NCBI RefSeq assembly: GCF_003148645.1
Contig: NZ_QGGP01000003.1
Span: forward strand, 340,322-404,321
Length of the DNA stretch: 64,000 bases
DNA from: Xanthomarina spongicola
GTDB taxonomy: Bacteria; Bacteroidota; Bacteroidia; Flavobacteriales; Flavobacteriaceae
Direction of reading: 5' to 3'
Under the pieces are notes generated by a model, which was not told the origin of the DNA, searched no databases, and saw nothing but the letters and a program-made list of their open reading frames with translations. Shown here one piece after another: positions 53,049 to 61,790 of this stretch; the first letter of the stretch is position 1; each line of letters opens with the position of its first letter. The position numbers and the translations under genes were made by a program.

Positions 53049-54743
53049 TTAAACTAATTCCACAAACAAACCATCATCATTCTTCTCAACTTTAGCCAAC
53101 TTGCTTTTAGTTAGGCCTTTTATGGTTTTGTCCCATTTCTTATTGCTTAATCCTGATTGAGCTTTTAACACATTTAAGTCTATTGGCGATGTAGCTTTAA
53201 GGAGTTTGAAAACGGCTTTTTCATCTTCGGTCATTTCAACAGCTTTTTTCTCTGGTCTCATTTGAGGGAAGAATAACACTTCCTGAATAGACTGATTATT
53301 GGTTAAAAACATGATGAGTCTGTCCATACCAATTCCCATTCCTGATGTTGGTGGCATACCATATTCTAAAGCACGTAAAAAGTCGTAATCAATAAATTCG
53401 GTAGCTTCATCGTCTCCTTTTGCAGCAAGTTTTAATTGGTGTTCAAAACGTTCACGTTGATCTATAGGGTCGTTCAATTCAGAATAAGCATTGGCAATTT
53501 CCTTACCACAAACCATAAGTTCAAAACGTTCCGTTAATTCCGGATTCTCTCTATGTTCTTTACATAAAGGACTCATTTCTTTTGGGTAATCTGTAATGAA
53601 AGTTGGTTGAATGTAGTTTCCTTCGCATTTTTCACCAAAAATTTCATCAATCAGCTTGCCTTTTCCCATGGTGTCATCTACTTCAATCCCCATGTCTTTA
53701 GCAGCTTGTTTTATTTCAGCTTCACTCTTGCCAGTAATATCAAACCCTGTAAAATGCTTGATGGAATCTGCCATTGTTACTCTTGCATAAGGAGCTTTAA
53801 AATCTATGTCGTGTTTTCCAAAAGAAGCTTTAGTAGTCCCATTTACAGCCATAGCGCAATGTTCTAATAATTGCTCGCAGAAATCCATCATCCAATTGTA
53901 GTCTTTATAGGCTACATAAATTTCCATTGCTGTAAATTCTGGATTGTGAGTTCTATCCATACCTTCGTTTCGGAAGTTTTTAGAGAACTCATATACACCT
54001 TCAAAACCTCCAACAATAAGACGTTTTAAATACAACTCGTTGGCAATTCGCATATACAACGGCATATCTAAACTGTTATGGTGCGTTACAAATGGTCTTG
54101 CAGCAGCTCCTCCTGGAATTGGTTGTAGGATTGGTGTTTCAACTTCAAAATAACCTGCATCATTGAAGAAAGTACGCATGGCATTAAAAAGTTTGGTTCT
54201 TTTAATAAACACTTCTTTTACATGTGGATTTACTACTAAATCTGCATATCGTTGTCTAAAACGTTGTTCAGGATCTGTAAAGGCATCATATACATTGCCT
54301 TCGGCATCTGTTCTTGGTAATGGTAATGGCCTAAGTGCTTTACTTAAAATAACAAAGTCTTTTACTTTCACCGTTTTTTCACCAACTTTTGTTGTAAATA
54401 ATTCGCCTTCAACACCAATAAAATCTCCTATATCTAATAGTTTCTTATAAATGGTATTGTATTTTGTTTTGTCGTCTCCAGAACAAATCTCGTCTCTATT
54501 AAAATACACTTGTATTCTGCCTTCACTATCTTGAATTTCAGCAAAACTAGCATTCCCTTGAATTCTACGTGACATTAAACGACCAGCTATAATCACCTTT
54601 TTTCCTTCAGAAAAATTTTGCTTTACTTGTTTAGAAGTGTGGTTATAAGGAAATAAATCTGCTGGATATGGATTGATGCCTAATTCGCGTAATTTAGCGA
54701 GCTTGTCTCTACGTACTAATTCTTGTTCTGATAATTGCGACAT
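53049..54743 (-). CDS. lysS: Lysyl-tRNA synthetase (class II)
   Basis: 564 residues. The N-terminal OB-fold anticodon domain covers about residues 55-160 (GRLMSRRIQGNASFAEIQDSEG). The catalytic core has class II motif 1 around FFNDAGYFEVETPILQPIPGGAAARPF, motif 2 FRNEGMDRTHNPEFTAMEIY, and motif 3 GMGIGMDRLIMFLTN. After the normal end FFPQMRPEK there are about 65 extra residues (LLKATSPIDLNVLKAQSGLSNKK) that look like a small winged-helix domain. I recall this extension from other flavobacterial LysS proteins; its function is not known to me. Confidence 0.97.
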   Translation of the reverse strand: MSQLSEQELVRRDKLAKLRELGINPYPADLFPYNHTSKQVKQNFSEGKKVIIAGRLMSRRIQGNASFAEIQDSEGRIQVYFNRDEICSGDDKTKYNTIYKKLLDIGDFIGVEGELFTTKVGEKTVKVKDFVILSKALRPLPLPRTDAEGNVYDAFTDPEQRFRQRYADLVVNPHVKEVFIKRTKLFNAMRTFFNDAGYFEVETPILQPIPGGAAARPFVTHHNSLDMPLYMRIANELYLKRLIVGGFEGVYEFSKNFRNEGMDRTHNPEFTAMEIYVAYKDYNWMMDFCEQLLEHCAMAVNGTTKASFGKHDIDFKAPYARVTMADSIKHFTGFDITGKSEAEIKQAAKDMGIEVDDTMGKGKLIDEIFGEKCEGNYIQPTFITDYPKEMSPLCKEHRENPELTERFELMVCGKEIANAYSELNDPIDQRERFEHQLKLAAKGDDEATEFIDYDFLRALEYGMPPTSGMGIGMDRLIMFLTNNQSIQEVLFFPQMRPEKKAVEMTEDEKAVFKLLKATSPIDLNVLKAQSGLSNKKWDKTIKGLTKSKLAKVEKNDDGLFVELV

Positions 54744-54773
54744 ATATAATGGAATTGTATATTTTTAAAGGCA

Positions 54774-54781
54774 CAAAGATA
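54774..54781 (-). promoter_or_regulatory. Predicted -7 promoter element for lysS
   Basis: Minus-strand TATCTTTG, full match, 30 bases before the lysS start codon. Confidence 0.55.
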
Positions 54782-54886
54782 ATTACTATTAGTTAGGATA
54801 TCAATTTATTATATTGGAAAATGTTATGTAACAAATAGCGAGTTTATTATACTAATAAGTATATTTCATCAATTAAAATTAATCAA

Positions 54887-55045
54887 ATGAGTTTTTGGCG
54901 TGTTTTACTTTCCATTTTTTGCCCTCCTTTAGCAGTAATCGATAAAGGTTGTGGCTCTATTATTATTGTGTTTTTATTATGGCTTTGTGGCTGGGTTCCT
55001 GGAGTAATTGCAGCACTCGTTATTTTAAATAATCCGAAGTCATAA
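54887..55045 (+). CDS. YqaE/Pmp3-family small membrane protein (UPF0057)
   Basis: 52 residues, short enough to be missed by gene finders. MSFWRVLLSIFCPPLAVIDK at the start is the family signature (the I.PPLAV motif), followed by GCGSIIIVFLLWLCGWVPG and IAALVILNNPKS. The two helices make a proteolipid that in yeast and plants (PMP3/RCI2) controls membrane potential under salt or cold stress. In bacteria the role is unclear. It lies between lysS and lipB, on its own, with no recognised promoter. The second helix contains a cysteine that is unusual but not key. Confidence 0.85.
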   Translation: MSFWRVLLSIFCPPLAVIDKGCGSIIIVFLLWLCGWVPGVIAALVILNNPKS

Positions 55046-55050
55046 AATTG

Positions 55051-55058
55051 TATCTTTG
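55051..55058 (+). promoter_or_regulatory. Predicted -7 promoter element for lipB
   Basis: TATCTTTG, full match, only six bases before the ATG at 55065. An in-frame TTG at 55056 overlaps the box and cannot be the start. The transcript should be leaderless or nearly so. Confidence 0.65.
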
Positions 55059-55064
55059 CAGTCT

Positions 55065-55781
55065 ATGAATAAAATTATCGAGCTACAAGATTTAGGTTCT
55101 AAAGATTATAAAGATACTTGGGATTATCAGGAAACTTTATTCAAAAGTATTGTAGATACTAAAATAAAGAACAGACGAGAAGATGCTAATCTAGATACAC
55201 AAAATTATTTTTTGTTTGTAGAACATCCTCACGTTTATACTTTAGGAAAAAGTGGCGATATGACTAATTTACTTATAAACGAAGAGCAACTAAAAGCCAA
55301 AGGCGCTAGTTTTTATAAAGTGAATAGAGGAGGAGATATTACGTATCATGGTCCAGGGCAGATAGTTGGTTATCCAATTTTAGATTTAGAAAACTTTTTT
55401 ACAGATATCCATAAGTACCTACGTTTATTAGAAGAAATGATTATTCTTACCTTAGCTGAATACGGTCTTAAAGCCGAGCGTAGTAAAGGAGAAACAGGTG
55501 TTTGGCTAGATGTAGGAACTCCATTTGCCAGAAAAATTTGCGCTATGGGAGTTCGTGCCAGCAGATGGGTTACTATGCATGGTTTTGCTCTTAATGTAAA
55601 TGCCAATTTGGGTTATTTTGATAATATGATTCCGTGTGGAATTCGTGGGAAAGCCGTAACGTCTTTACATGTAGAACTTGGAAAAAAAGAAGTAGATGAA
55701 GCTGAAGTGAAACAGAAATTATTGAAGCACTTTGCTATACTTTTTGAAGCTGAAGTTGTTAAGAAAGAAGTAAAGGTTTAG
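55065..55781 (+). CDS. lipB: Octanoyltransferase (lipoate biosynthesis)
   Basis: 238 residues from the ATG at 55065. LipB moves the octanoyl group from acyl-carrier protein to the lipoyl domains of 2-oxoacid dehydrogenases and the glycine cleavage H protein. Signature segments are FVEHPHVYTLGKSGD, the substrate loop NRGGDITYHGPGQIVGYPILDL, Lys157 in RKICAMGVR and the catalytic Cys191 in IPCGIRGKAVTSL. Lipoyl synthase (lipA) is not in the window. The gene is convergent with the FAD oxidoreductase gene; the two stop codons are part of a shared terminator hairpin. Confidence 0.96.
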   Translation: MNKIIELQDLGSKDYKDTWDYQETLFKSIVDTKIKNRREDANLDTQNYFLFVEHPHVYTLGKSGDMTNLLINEEQLKAKGASFYKVNRGGDITYHGPGQIVGYPILDLENFFTDIHKYLRLLEEMIILTLAEYGLKAERSKGETGVWLDVGTPFARKICAMGVRASRWVTMHGFALNVNANLGYFDNMIPCGIRGKAVTSLHVELGKKEVDEAEVKQKLLKHFAILFEAEVVKKEVKV

Positions 55782-55798
55782 GTTATTATTAGACCTTT
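55772..55798. terminator. Bidirectional terminator built into two stop codons
   Basis: AAAGGTTT (55772-55779) pairs with AGACCTTT (55791-55798), one G-U pair, 11-base loop, T-run on the plus strand. The stem reaches into the lipB stop (55779-55781) and the oxidoreductase stop (55789-55791). Confidence 0.6.
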
Positions 55799-57369
55799 TT
55801 TAATACATTTTCCCCAGTAACAGCCATAGCAGTTAATACTCCAGAAAATAAGGCACCTCCAACACCTGCTGTTACTATATCTTGACCTGTTAGGTAAAAG
55901 TTTTTAATTGGTGTTCTTGGTTTTAAAAAGGGTTGTCTAAATCTAGAAGGACTATGGTCTAAACCATACACTTCTCCTTTATGGTAATTAACAAAATGCT
56001 GTGTGGTTAGAGGTGTAGATAATTCATAACAATTTATTTTTCCTTCCACTTGTGGTAATTGTTTGTATAGTTCTTTCAGCAAGCGTTGCGCAATATTTTC
56101 TTTAATTGCTTCATATTCGTCTCCTCTTTTTTTCCACGAGGTATCAGACCATTTTTCAAAGGTTTCATAAGGTACTAAAGTAATAATATCAATGGAGCTT
56201 TTATCTGGATAGCGATTGGACCAATCTGGATCTTTAGCTGAAGGAAAAGAGAGATATACCACTGGAAATGGCTGTGATAAATCTTCTAAATAATTTTTAA
56301 CACAAGTGTCATGGTCACCTTTTTCAGGATAAATCCAATAATTAGTTTTTGGAATTTGAAGCTCTTCTGGAGAGCCTTCTAATCCAATATATAAACTAAC
56401 ATGCGCTACTGAAGGCTTTACTTTTTGTAGTTGTTTATTCAGTTGGTGTTTTTTAATAATATTTGGAGGTAATAATTTTTTATAAGTTGTAATTATTCCA
56501 GCACTACTAACGATGTTTTTTGAGAGAAATTCTTTTCCATCTTTCATCTTTACACCAATCGCCTTATTTTTTTCAATAATAACATGGTCAACTTCTGCAC
56601 TAACTAAAATGGTGCCTCCAGCTGATTCTATAACAGGATCTATGGTATTAACAATTTGAGAAGAGCCTCCAATAGGAAAATTCCCACCATCAAAATAATG
56701 TCTAGCTACAGATGCATGCATGGAAAAACTACTTTCTTTAGGAGGTAATCCATAATCGCCATATTGACCTGTTAGAACTTTTATTAATTCTTCGTTTTTA
56801 GTAAGCGAGCTTAATACTTCGTAAGTAGTTTTATCTGAATATTTATGAAATGGTTTTTTTAAATATTTTCCAAAAAATGTATTCCATAGAGGAGAAATAG
56901 CTTTACTTATGTAATAGTTCTTACTGGTTTTAACAGCTTTAAAAACCATATCTATGTAAGTATTTATGGCTTGTTCTTCTTCAGGGAAATAAGAAATCAT
57001 TTTTGCTTTGAAGTTTTTAACGCCTTTCACAAAATCGTATTGTTTATCACCAATAATGATTTTATCGTAAACCTCTCCCATGTCAGCCCATTTTAATTTA
57101 CCATCACTTACATAATCAAATAGTTTTTTCAACATGCTGTTTTCTCTTTGGACTTCACCTATATAGTGAATGCCAACATCCCATTCGTAACCTTTACGCT
57201 TGAAAACATGTGTGAAACCTCCAGGAGTATAATGTCGTTCTAATACTAAAACCTTTTGCCCTTCTTTAGCAAGGATAGCAGCAGTAGTAAGTCCACCCAT
57301 TCCAGATCCAATAATAATAGAGTCGTATTTGTCTTGTAAAAGTGGTTTTTGTTTGTAAGATTGAATCAT
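55789..57369 (-). CDS. FAD-dependent oxidoreductase, carotenoid isomerase / retinol saturase-like
   Basis: 526 residues from the ATG at 57369; an in-frame TTG at 57384 is less likely. The dinucleotide-binding motif is IIIGSGMGGLTTAAILAKEGQKVLVLERH (about 18-46), and the C-terminal FAD-binding motif is YLTGQDIVTAGVGGALFSG. The segments GGFTHVFKRKGYEWDVGIHYIGE and YFDGGNFPIGGSSQIVNTIDPVIESAGG match the CrtISO/all-trans-retinol 13,14-reductase (RetSat) branch of the phytoene desaturase superfamily. It probably isomerises or saturates a polyene lipid. No other carotenoid genes are nearby, so substrate is unknown. Confidence 0.82.
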   Translation of the reverse strand: MIQSYKQKPLLQDKYDSIIIGSGMGGLTTAAILAKEGQKVLVLERHYTPGGFTHVFKRKGYEWDVGIHYIGEVQRENSMLKKLFDYVSDGKLKWADMGEVYDKIIIGDKQYDFVKGVKNFKAKMISYFPEEEQAINTYIDMVFKAVKTSKNYYISKAISPLWNTFFGKYLKKPFHKYSDKTTYEVLSSLTKNEELIKVLTGQYGDYGLPPKESSFSMHASVARHYFDGGNFPIGGSSQIVNTIDPVIESAGGTILVSAEVDHVIIEKNKAIGVKMKDGKEFLSKNIVSSAGIITTYKKLLPPNIIKKHQLNKQLQKVKPSVAHVSLYIGLEGSPEELQIPKTNYWIYPEKGDHDTCVKNYLEDLSQPFPVVYLSFPSAKDPDWSNRYPDKSSIDIITLVPYETFEKWSDTSWKKRGDEYEAIKENIAQRLLKELYKQLPQVEGKINCYELSTPLTTQHFVNYHKGEVYGLDHSPSRFRQPFLKPRTPIKNFYLTGQDIVTAGVGGALFSGVLTAMAVTGENVLKKV

Positions 57370-57451
57370 GGAATATATTTTCAACCAAAATACAAAATAG
57401 ACGGAACTTATTTTTTAAAAATTTAATTTACGCTTTTTGTTGAGTAGTAAA

Positions 57452-58501
57452 TTACCCTTCTGCATTAAAATATACTTTGTAGAAGTGCATTTTTTTCTCA
57501 TCGTCGTAACCACGTTCTAGATATTCGCTAGAAGCTTCAGGAGCATCAATGTCTAATTTTATTTGAATGTTGGTATCAAGTTTTATATCGGTTTTAATCT
57601 TTTTCTTTTCTTTTTTTACTACTGCTTCAGCAACATCAAATTGATTTCTAATTAAGATGTCTTTTTCGCCCTCAAAGGTTTTTTTATAATCGTCGAACAG
57701 GGTTTTGTGTTTGTCTTCTTCAAAAATTTCCTCTTTAAAACGTTCTACATTTATGGTTTCGTTTTCCTTGAAAAAATCAATGGTTCTGGCTAAAAACGTG
57801 TTTTGTTCTTGATTACCATAAGAAATCTTTAATATATCTTCTGAAAAATCTTTGCACAACTCGATATATTGTTGTGTGTGATTATTGGCATCATCGGCAT
57901 ATTTAATATTTAGAAAATGATTGGTCCAATATTGCGCATCGTAATTGTTGTTGTCTGCGCTTAAAATAATTGGACCTTCAGTATCTGTTTGATTTAAAAT
58001 TAAGCATCCTTTGTCTACCTTTTTAGAGCTGATGCCTTTCTGTACCAAGACATCATAACTATTATTTTCTAAATAGGTTTGAAAGAAATTGACCTTGTTT
58101 TCAATTTTAAAAATCCCTAATGCATTGGTGGTTATTTCGTTGAATTCGATGCCTTCAAACATCACGATTAATACATCTCCCGTTTTTATTTGTGCTGAAT
58201 TGGATTGCTCGAACAAATGTTTCACGATGTGTTTTGAAGTTTCAATAAATGCATCGTCTTCATTAAACATTTGAGAACTGTATGTGTTTATTTCATTTAA
58301 AGAAATATTAGCATGATGATTAAAACGGTAAGATTGAACCACAGAACCAAAAGGTCTTAATAAAAACGGCAACATAAGCTCGTAACTGGCTTCGTCAAAA
58401 TGGACTTCTTTTTCAGAAAAAGCATTTTTAGTGTTATTGTGTTTATTACCCACTTTATGAATAATACATTTTGAAATAGAAGCATTTTTACGTGAAATCA
58501 T
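57452..58501 (-). CDS. Nucleoid-associated protein, NdpA/YejK family
   Basis: 349 residues. ISKCIIHKVGNKHNNTKNAFSEKEV at the N-terminus and GDVLIVMFEGIEFNEITTNALGIFKIENK around residues 107-135 match the NdpA (37-kDa nucleoid protein) family, with DVLVQKGISSKKVDKGCLIL in the middle. The C-terminal 60 residues are Lys/Glu-rich with a final conserved YDDEKKMHFYKVYFNAEG. These proteins bind DNA and sit on the nucleoid; the exact role is unclear. It is preceded on the same strand by a large lipoprotein gene (45-bp gap with a small AT-rich hairpin at 58512-58528) and probably has its own promoter. Confidence 0.85.
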   Translation of the reverse strand: MISRKNASISKCIIHKVGNKHNNTKNAFSEKEVHFDEASYELMLPFLLRPFGSVVQSYRFNHHANISLNEINTYSSQMFNEDDAFIETSKHIVKHLFEQSNSAQIKTGDVLIVMFEGIEFNEITTNALGIFKIENKVNFFQTYLENNSYDVLVQKGISSKKVDKGCLILNQTDTEGPIILSADNNNYDAQYWTNHFLNIKYADDANNHTQQYIELCKDFSEDILKISYGNQEQNTFLARTIDFFKENETINVERFKEEIFEEDKHKTLFDDYKKTFEGEKDILIRNQFDVAEAVVKKEKKKIKTDIKLDTNIQIKLDIDAPEASSEYLERGYDDEKKMHFYKVYFNAEG

Positions 58502-58546
58502 AAGTGTTTATTTAGCTTTTTAAGCTAATTTGAATTTTAGATATAT

Positions 58547-60982
58547 TTAGTTTATCTGATAAATAATAATAGTATTATCATCGCCTTTTGTTACAAACTC
58601 TAGATTTCTGTCCTTATCTATATTGTCTAAAGTTATTCTAGAATTTCCATAAACAGGAAAGTTAGAAATAGATTTTGCTTGACTATCGAATAAATAGATT
58701 TTTTTAGATTGTAAATCGGTTACAGAAACATAAATTTTATCGTTTATGTAAAAAATCTCTGGATCGGAATAGTTTCCGTAATCTAATTCTAAAGTTTTGG
58801 TTTTAATAATAAGTTTGTTCTCAGATTGAGCCACAAGTGTTTTGCTGGTAGTTTCAATATTATGTATATCTGTAAGTTGTAAGTCTTGCTCAGATGTATT
58901 TCCTTTTGTGTCTATAGTTACTAGTTTGCCATCCTTAGTGGTGGTTGTAAACTTGTTGTTATACAAGTAAACAGCTTGATTGGAATAGTTATAGTTTTTC
59001 TTAAGTGATACGCGTGTTTTACCTATTCTATCTAATATATATAGTTTACTATCTGTTTTAAATAACAAATAATCGTTTCTTCCAATACGAATGTGTTGAG
59101 GTTGATGGATTAGAGCGCTTTCAGCATTTTTAAAAGTAAATCCTTTTACAGTTTTTCCTTTCTGGTCGTACATAAGTATGTTCTTGCCTTGTGTAACTAA
59201 TAATCTGTAATTTTTATTATTGTCGTAATCGAAAACCGAAAGAGGTTGTGTAATTATATCGTTAAATTTTAATGGAAATGGAGCTACGTCTTTCCCATTT
59301 CTATCTAAAACATACACATGATTTGGTGTGGCAAAAGCCAATTGAAGTCTTCCGTTTTTATACATGTCTATTTGTTCCACTTTCCCAAGAATAGCTCCAT
59401 GAAGTTGTTTTTTCCATAGCAGTTTACCTGTATTAGAAATTAAGTATAAGTTGTTTTTTACATCTTGAACAACAATTTCTTTTTCCCTGTTTAAATGATT
59501 GACTACAAATTGAGGTGTATTTAATATGTCTTCGTTAAGTTTAATATTAAATTCTTCTGTAACTGAGTTTTCTACTGCTTTAGTTTTGCTCTTTTTTATA
59601 ATGGCATTTACATGAGCAAAATGATTATCATAAATAAACTGAATAGCTGAACATTTATATTTATCTAAATTTAGATTAAGTTCTTCTAGAAGGACATTCT
59701 GAATAATATTGCTTAATTTATTTGGATTTGCAACTAACATTAAAGATGCTTCATCACTTAAATCTTCTTTTATGGCTTCAAAATATGTTCTATTGCTTAT
59801 TGTTGTGTTGTTTTGGTAATTTGCAATAATGTTTTGAAGCGATTCTATAGTATTAGCAAACACAAAGAAATTATTGATTACACAATACAAGTTAGCGTTC
59901 TTAAAATTAACTAGAGGAGAAAAAGCAAGACTAAATAATTCTGGCTGACTAAAACTGTAAATATTTATTTCTCTATAAGTTTCAATTAGAGTTTGTTCGT
60001 TTAATAAAGCGTCTTCTGTAGAAATTTCATCTAAAGAATTTAAAACAATGGCTTGTTGGTTTTCTTCAAAAACCACTCCAACTTCTACAATATTATCAAA
60101 AAGTGTTGTCTCTGGTTTTTTAGTATCTGTTTGATTGTATTTATCAAGGTTCTGTTTGAAATTTGAATAATTATTAAAAGAGAAACTTAAATAGCCATCG
60201 CTATTTGCAGGAGCAATTTTTGCTGTTAGGTTTTCTTGAGGGATGGTGTTTTTAAAAACATTAATAATACTTTTTGTAGAATCTTTAGCTGTAGTAATTC
60301 CGTTAAGTAGAATTTCATCTTGCTTTAAATCTACATCCATTAACAAGTAATCTGAAAGTTTTAAATTTGTAATTGAATCTTGCTTGAAAATAGAACCTAT
60401 ATGTTGCTTATTTTTTTCATTGAAAATAATAGATAATTGACTGTTAGGATTTGATGTATTTAAGAGGTTTGCTATTTCTATATTTTTATTATCCTTATTT
60501 ATTGCATTTTCCAATAAATCTTGAGTTGAAGCACCTATAATGATGCTGTCTTTAATAATACTGTAAACAATTTCTTTCTCAATAATTGTTTTAGTTATAG
60601 AAAGTTTCTTTGTTTTTATAGTTTCAACTGAATGATTAGGTAGTGAATCTACATTTATAATATCTTTATGGTATTTAGTAATGAAAGCGTATTGAAGGCT
60701 ATCGTTCTGATCTTTTTCAAAACATAATAAAACGTCGTTATTGGTTTTTAAATGATTAAGAACTTCCATTCTAGATGAAATAGATTTATATGAAGTTGAT
60801 TCTGATAATTCTTGAAGAAAGTTGTTATTATTAATATTGCTTTTTAAACTTTCAATATTAGAAATCTTTAATATAATAGAAGGGTTTTCTGGAATAAAGT
60901 CAGATAAGCTGCTTGACTTTTTATCAATGCTACAACTAGTGACTAAAAATGTAATTAAGATGAAATAAAAAATGCCTTTCAT
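58547..60982 (-). CDS. Large lipoprotein with a C-terminal beta-propeller-like region, unknown function
   Basis: 811 residues. The lipobox is LVTSC (Cys17), followed by SIDKKSSS rather than acidic residues, so it may stay in the periplasm instead of the surface. The N-terminal part (about 25-490) is a DUF3352-like domain with SDFIPENPSIILKISNIESL, LSFSFNNYSNFKQNLDKYN and paired repeats around SFSQPELFSLAFSPLV. The C-terminal part (about 500-811) repeats short strands of the type LYLISNTGKLLWKKQL, VYVLDRNGKDVAPFP and LYILDRIGKTRVSLKK, as in PQQ-like or BamB-like propellers. Next to rnhB; independent promoter predicted at 61000-61007. Confidence 0.75.
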   Translation of the reverse strand: MKGIFYFILITFLVTSCSIDKKSSSLSDFIPENPSIILKISNIESLKSNINNNNFLQELSESTSYKSISSRMEVLNHLKTNNDVLLCFEKDQNDSLQYAFITKYHKDIINVDSLPNHSVETIKTKKLSITKTIIEKEIVYSIIKDSIIIGASTQDLLENAINKDNKNIEIANLLNTSNPNSQLSIIFNEKNKQHIGSIFKQDSITNLKLSDYLLMDVDLKQDEILLNGITTAKDSTKSIINVFKNTIPQENLTAKIAPANSDGYLSFSFNNYSNFKQNLDKYNQTDTKKPETTLFDNIVEVGVVFEENQQAIVLNSLDEISTEDALLNEQTLIETYREINIYSFSQPELFSLAFSPLVNFKNANLYCVINNFFVFANTIESLQNIIANYQNNTTISNRTYFEAIKEDLSDEASLMLVANPNKLSNIIQNVLLEELNLNLDKYKCSAIQFIYDNHFAHVNAIIKKSKTKAVENSVTEEFNIKLNEDILNTPQFVVNHLNREKEIVVQDVKNNLYLISNTGKLLWKKQLHGAILGKVEQIDMYKNGRLQLAFATPNHVYVLDRNGKDVAPFPLKFNDIITQPLSVFDYDNNKNYRLLVTQGKNILMYDQKGKTVKGFTFKNAESALIHQPQHIRIGRNDYLLFKTDSKLYILDRIGKTRVSLKKNYNYSNQAVYLYNNKFTTTTKDGKLVTIDTKGNTSEQDLQLTDIHNIETTSKTLVAQSENKLIIKTKTLELDYGNYSDPEIFYINDKIYVSVTDLQSKKIYLFDSQAKSISNFPVYGNSRITLDNIDKDRNLEFVTKGDDNTIIIYQIN

Positions 60983-60999
60983 TTACTTGAGGGTTTCTG

Positions 61000-61007
61000 C
61001 AAATATA
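61000..61007 (-). promoter_or_regulatory. Predicted -7 promoter element for the large lipoprotein gene
   Basis: Minus-strand TATATTTG, full match, 17 bases before the start codon and only six bases past the end of rnhB. Confidence 0.5.
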
Positions 61008-61012
61008 ATAAG

Positions 61013-61612
61013 TTAAAGTTCTAATTTTAATTGTTCGGGTAAGAGTCTAAAAGTTTTTCTATGATAATTTGTTATGCCATATTTTTTAATTGCAAGCCTA
61101 TGTTCTTTAGTAGGATATCCTTTGTTTTGTTTCCAGTTATACATAGGTAATTCTAAATGAAGCTTTTCCATGTAGTCATCTCTATATGTCTTTGCAAGAA
61201 TAGATGCAGCAGCTATTGAGAGGTATTTACTGTCTCCTTTAATAATAGTTTGATATGGAATATTTGCAAATGGTTTGAATTTATTTCCATCAACAATAAT
61301 GAATTCAGGTTTTGTTTTTAAATTTTCAATGGCTTGATGCATAGCCATAATAGAAGCATTTAAAATATTTATTTCATCAATTTTTTTAGGAAAAATGTGT
61401 GCTACGCTAAAAGCTAGAGCATGTTGTTCTATATAAGGTCTTAAAAGATTGCGTTTTTTTTCAGATAACTGCTTCGAATCATTTAAAATTGAATTTTTAA
61501 ATCCTTTTGGAAGAATAACTGCAGCAGCTGTAACAGGTCCACATAAACAACCACGACCAGCTTCGTCTGTGCCACATTCTAGAATTAAATTCGAATAATT
61601 AAATTTCAGCAT
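61013..61612 (-). CDS. rnhB: Ribonuclease HII
   Basis: 199 residues. RNase HII removes ribonucleotides embedded in DNA and RNA of primers. The active-site carboxylates are Asp16 and Glu17 in [14 protein letters not shown], Asp108 in FIIVDGNKF and Asp126/Asp145 in [22 protein letters not shown]; all are intact. The C-terminal [26 protein letters not shown] is typical. The large lipoprotein gene lies downstream on the same strand after 30 bp, with its own predicted promoter. Confidence 0.97.
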   Translation of the reverse strand: MLKFNYSNLILECGTDEAGRGCLCGPVTAAAVILPKGFKNSILNDSKQLSEKKRNLLRPYIEQHALAFSVAHIFPKKIDEINILNASIMAMHQAIENLKTKPEFIIVDGNKFKPFANIPYQTIIKGDSKYLSIAAASILAKTYRDDYMEKLHLELPMYNWKQNKGYPTKEHRLAIKKYGITNYHRKTFRLLPEQLKLEL

Positions 61613-61690
61613 TTATATAAATCTTAAGAATAAGACGTTATTATTAATTGTAATATTGTTCATTATAAATTAATTCCAATAGATATTTTC

Positions 61691-61698
61691 TATTTTTG
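61691..61698 (+). promoter_or_regulatory. Predicted -7 promoter element for the porin gene
   Basis: TATTTTTG, full TAnnTTTG match, 92 bases before the ATG at 61791, giving an unusually long leader of about 85 nt. No -33 TTTG at the usual spacing. Confidence 0.45.
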
Positions 61699-61790
61699 AC
61701 AAAAATTAGATTACTATCTATAAATTATATCAACAAAAATAATATAATTCAAAATCAGTCTTAGGCTGTTGCAAGGTCTAAAAAATAATT

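Noticed and set aside
55056..55064. TTG as a start for lipB
   Set aside because: It overlaps the -7 promoter element, so it would not be in the transcript; the ATG at 55065 begins conserved sequence.
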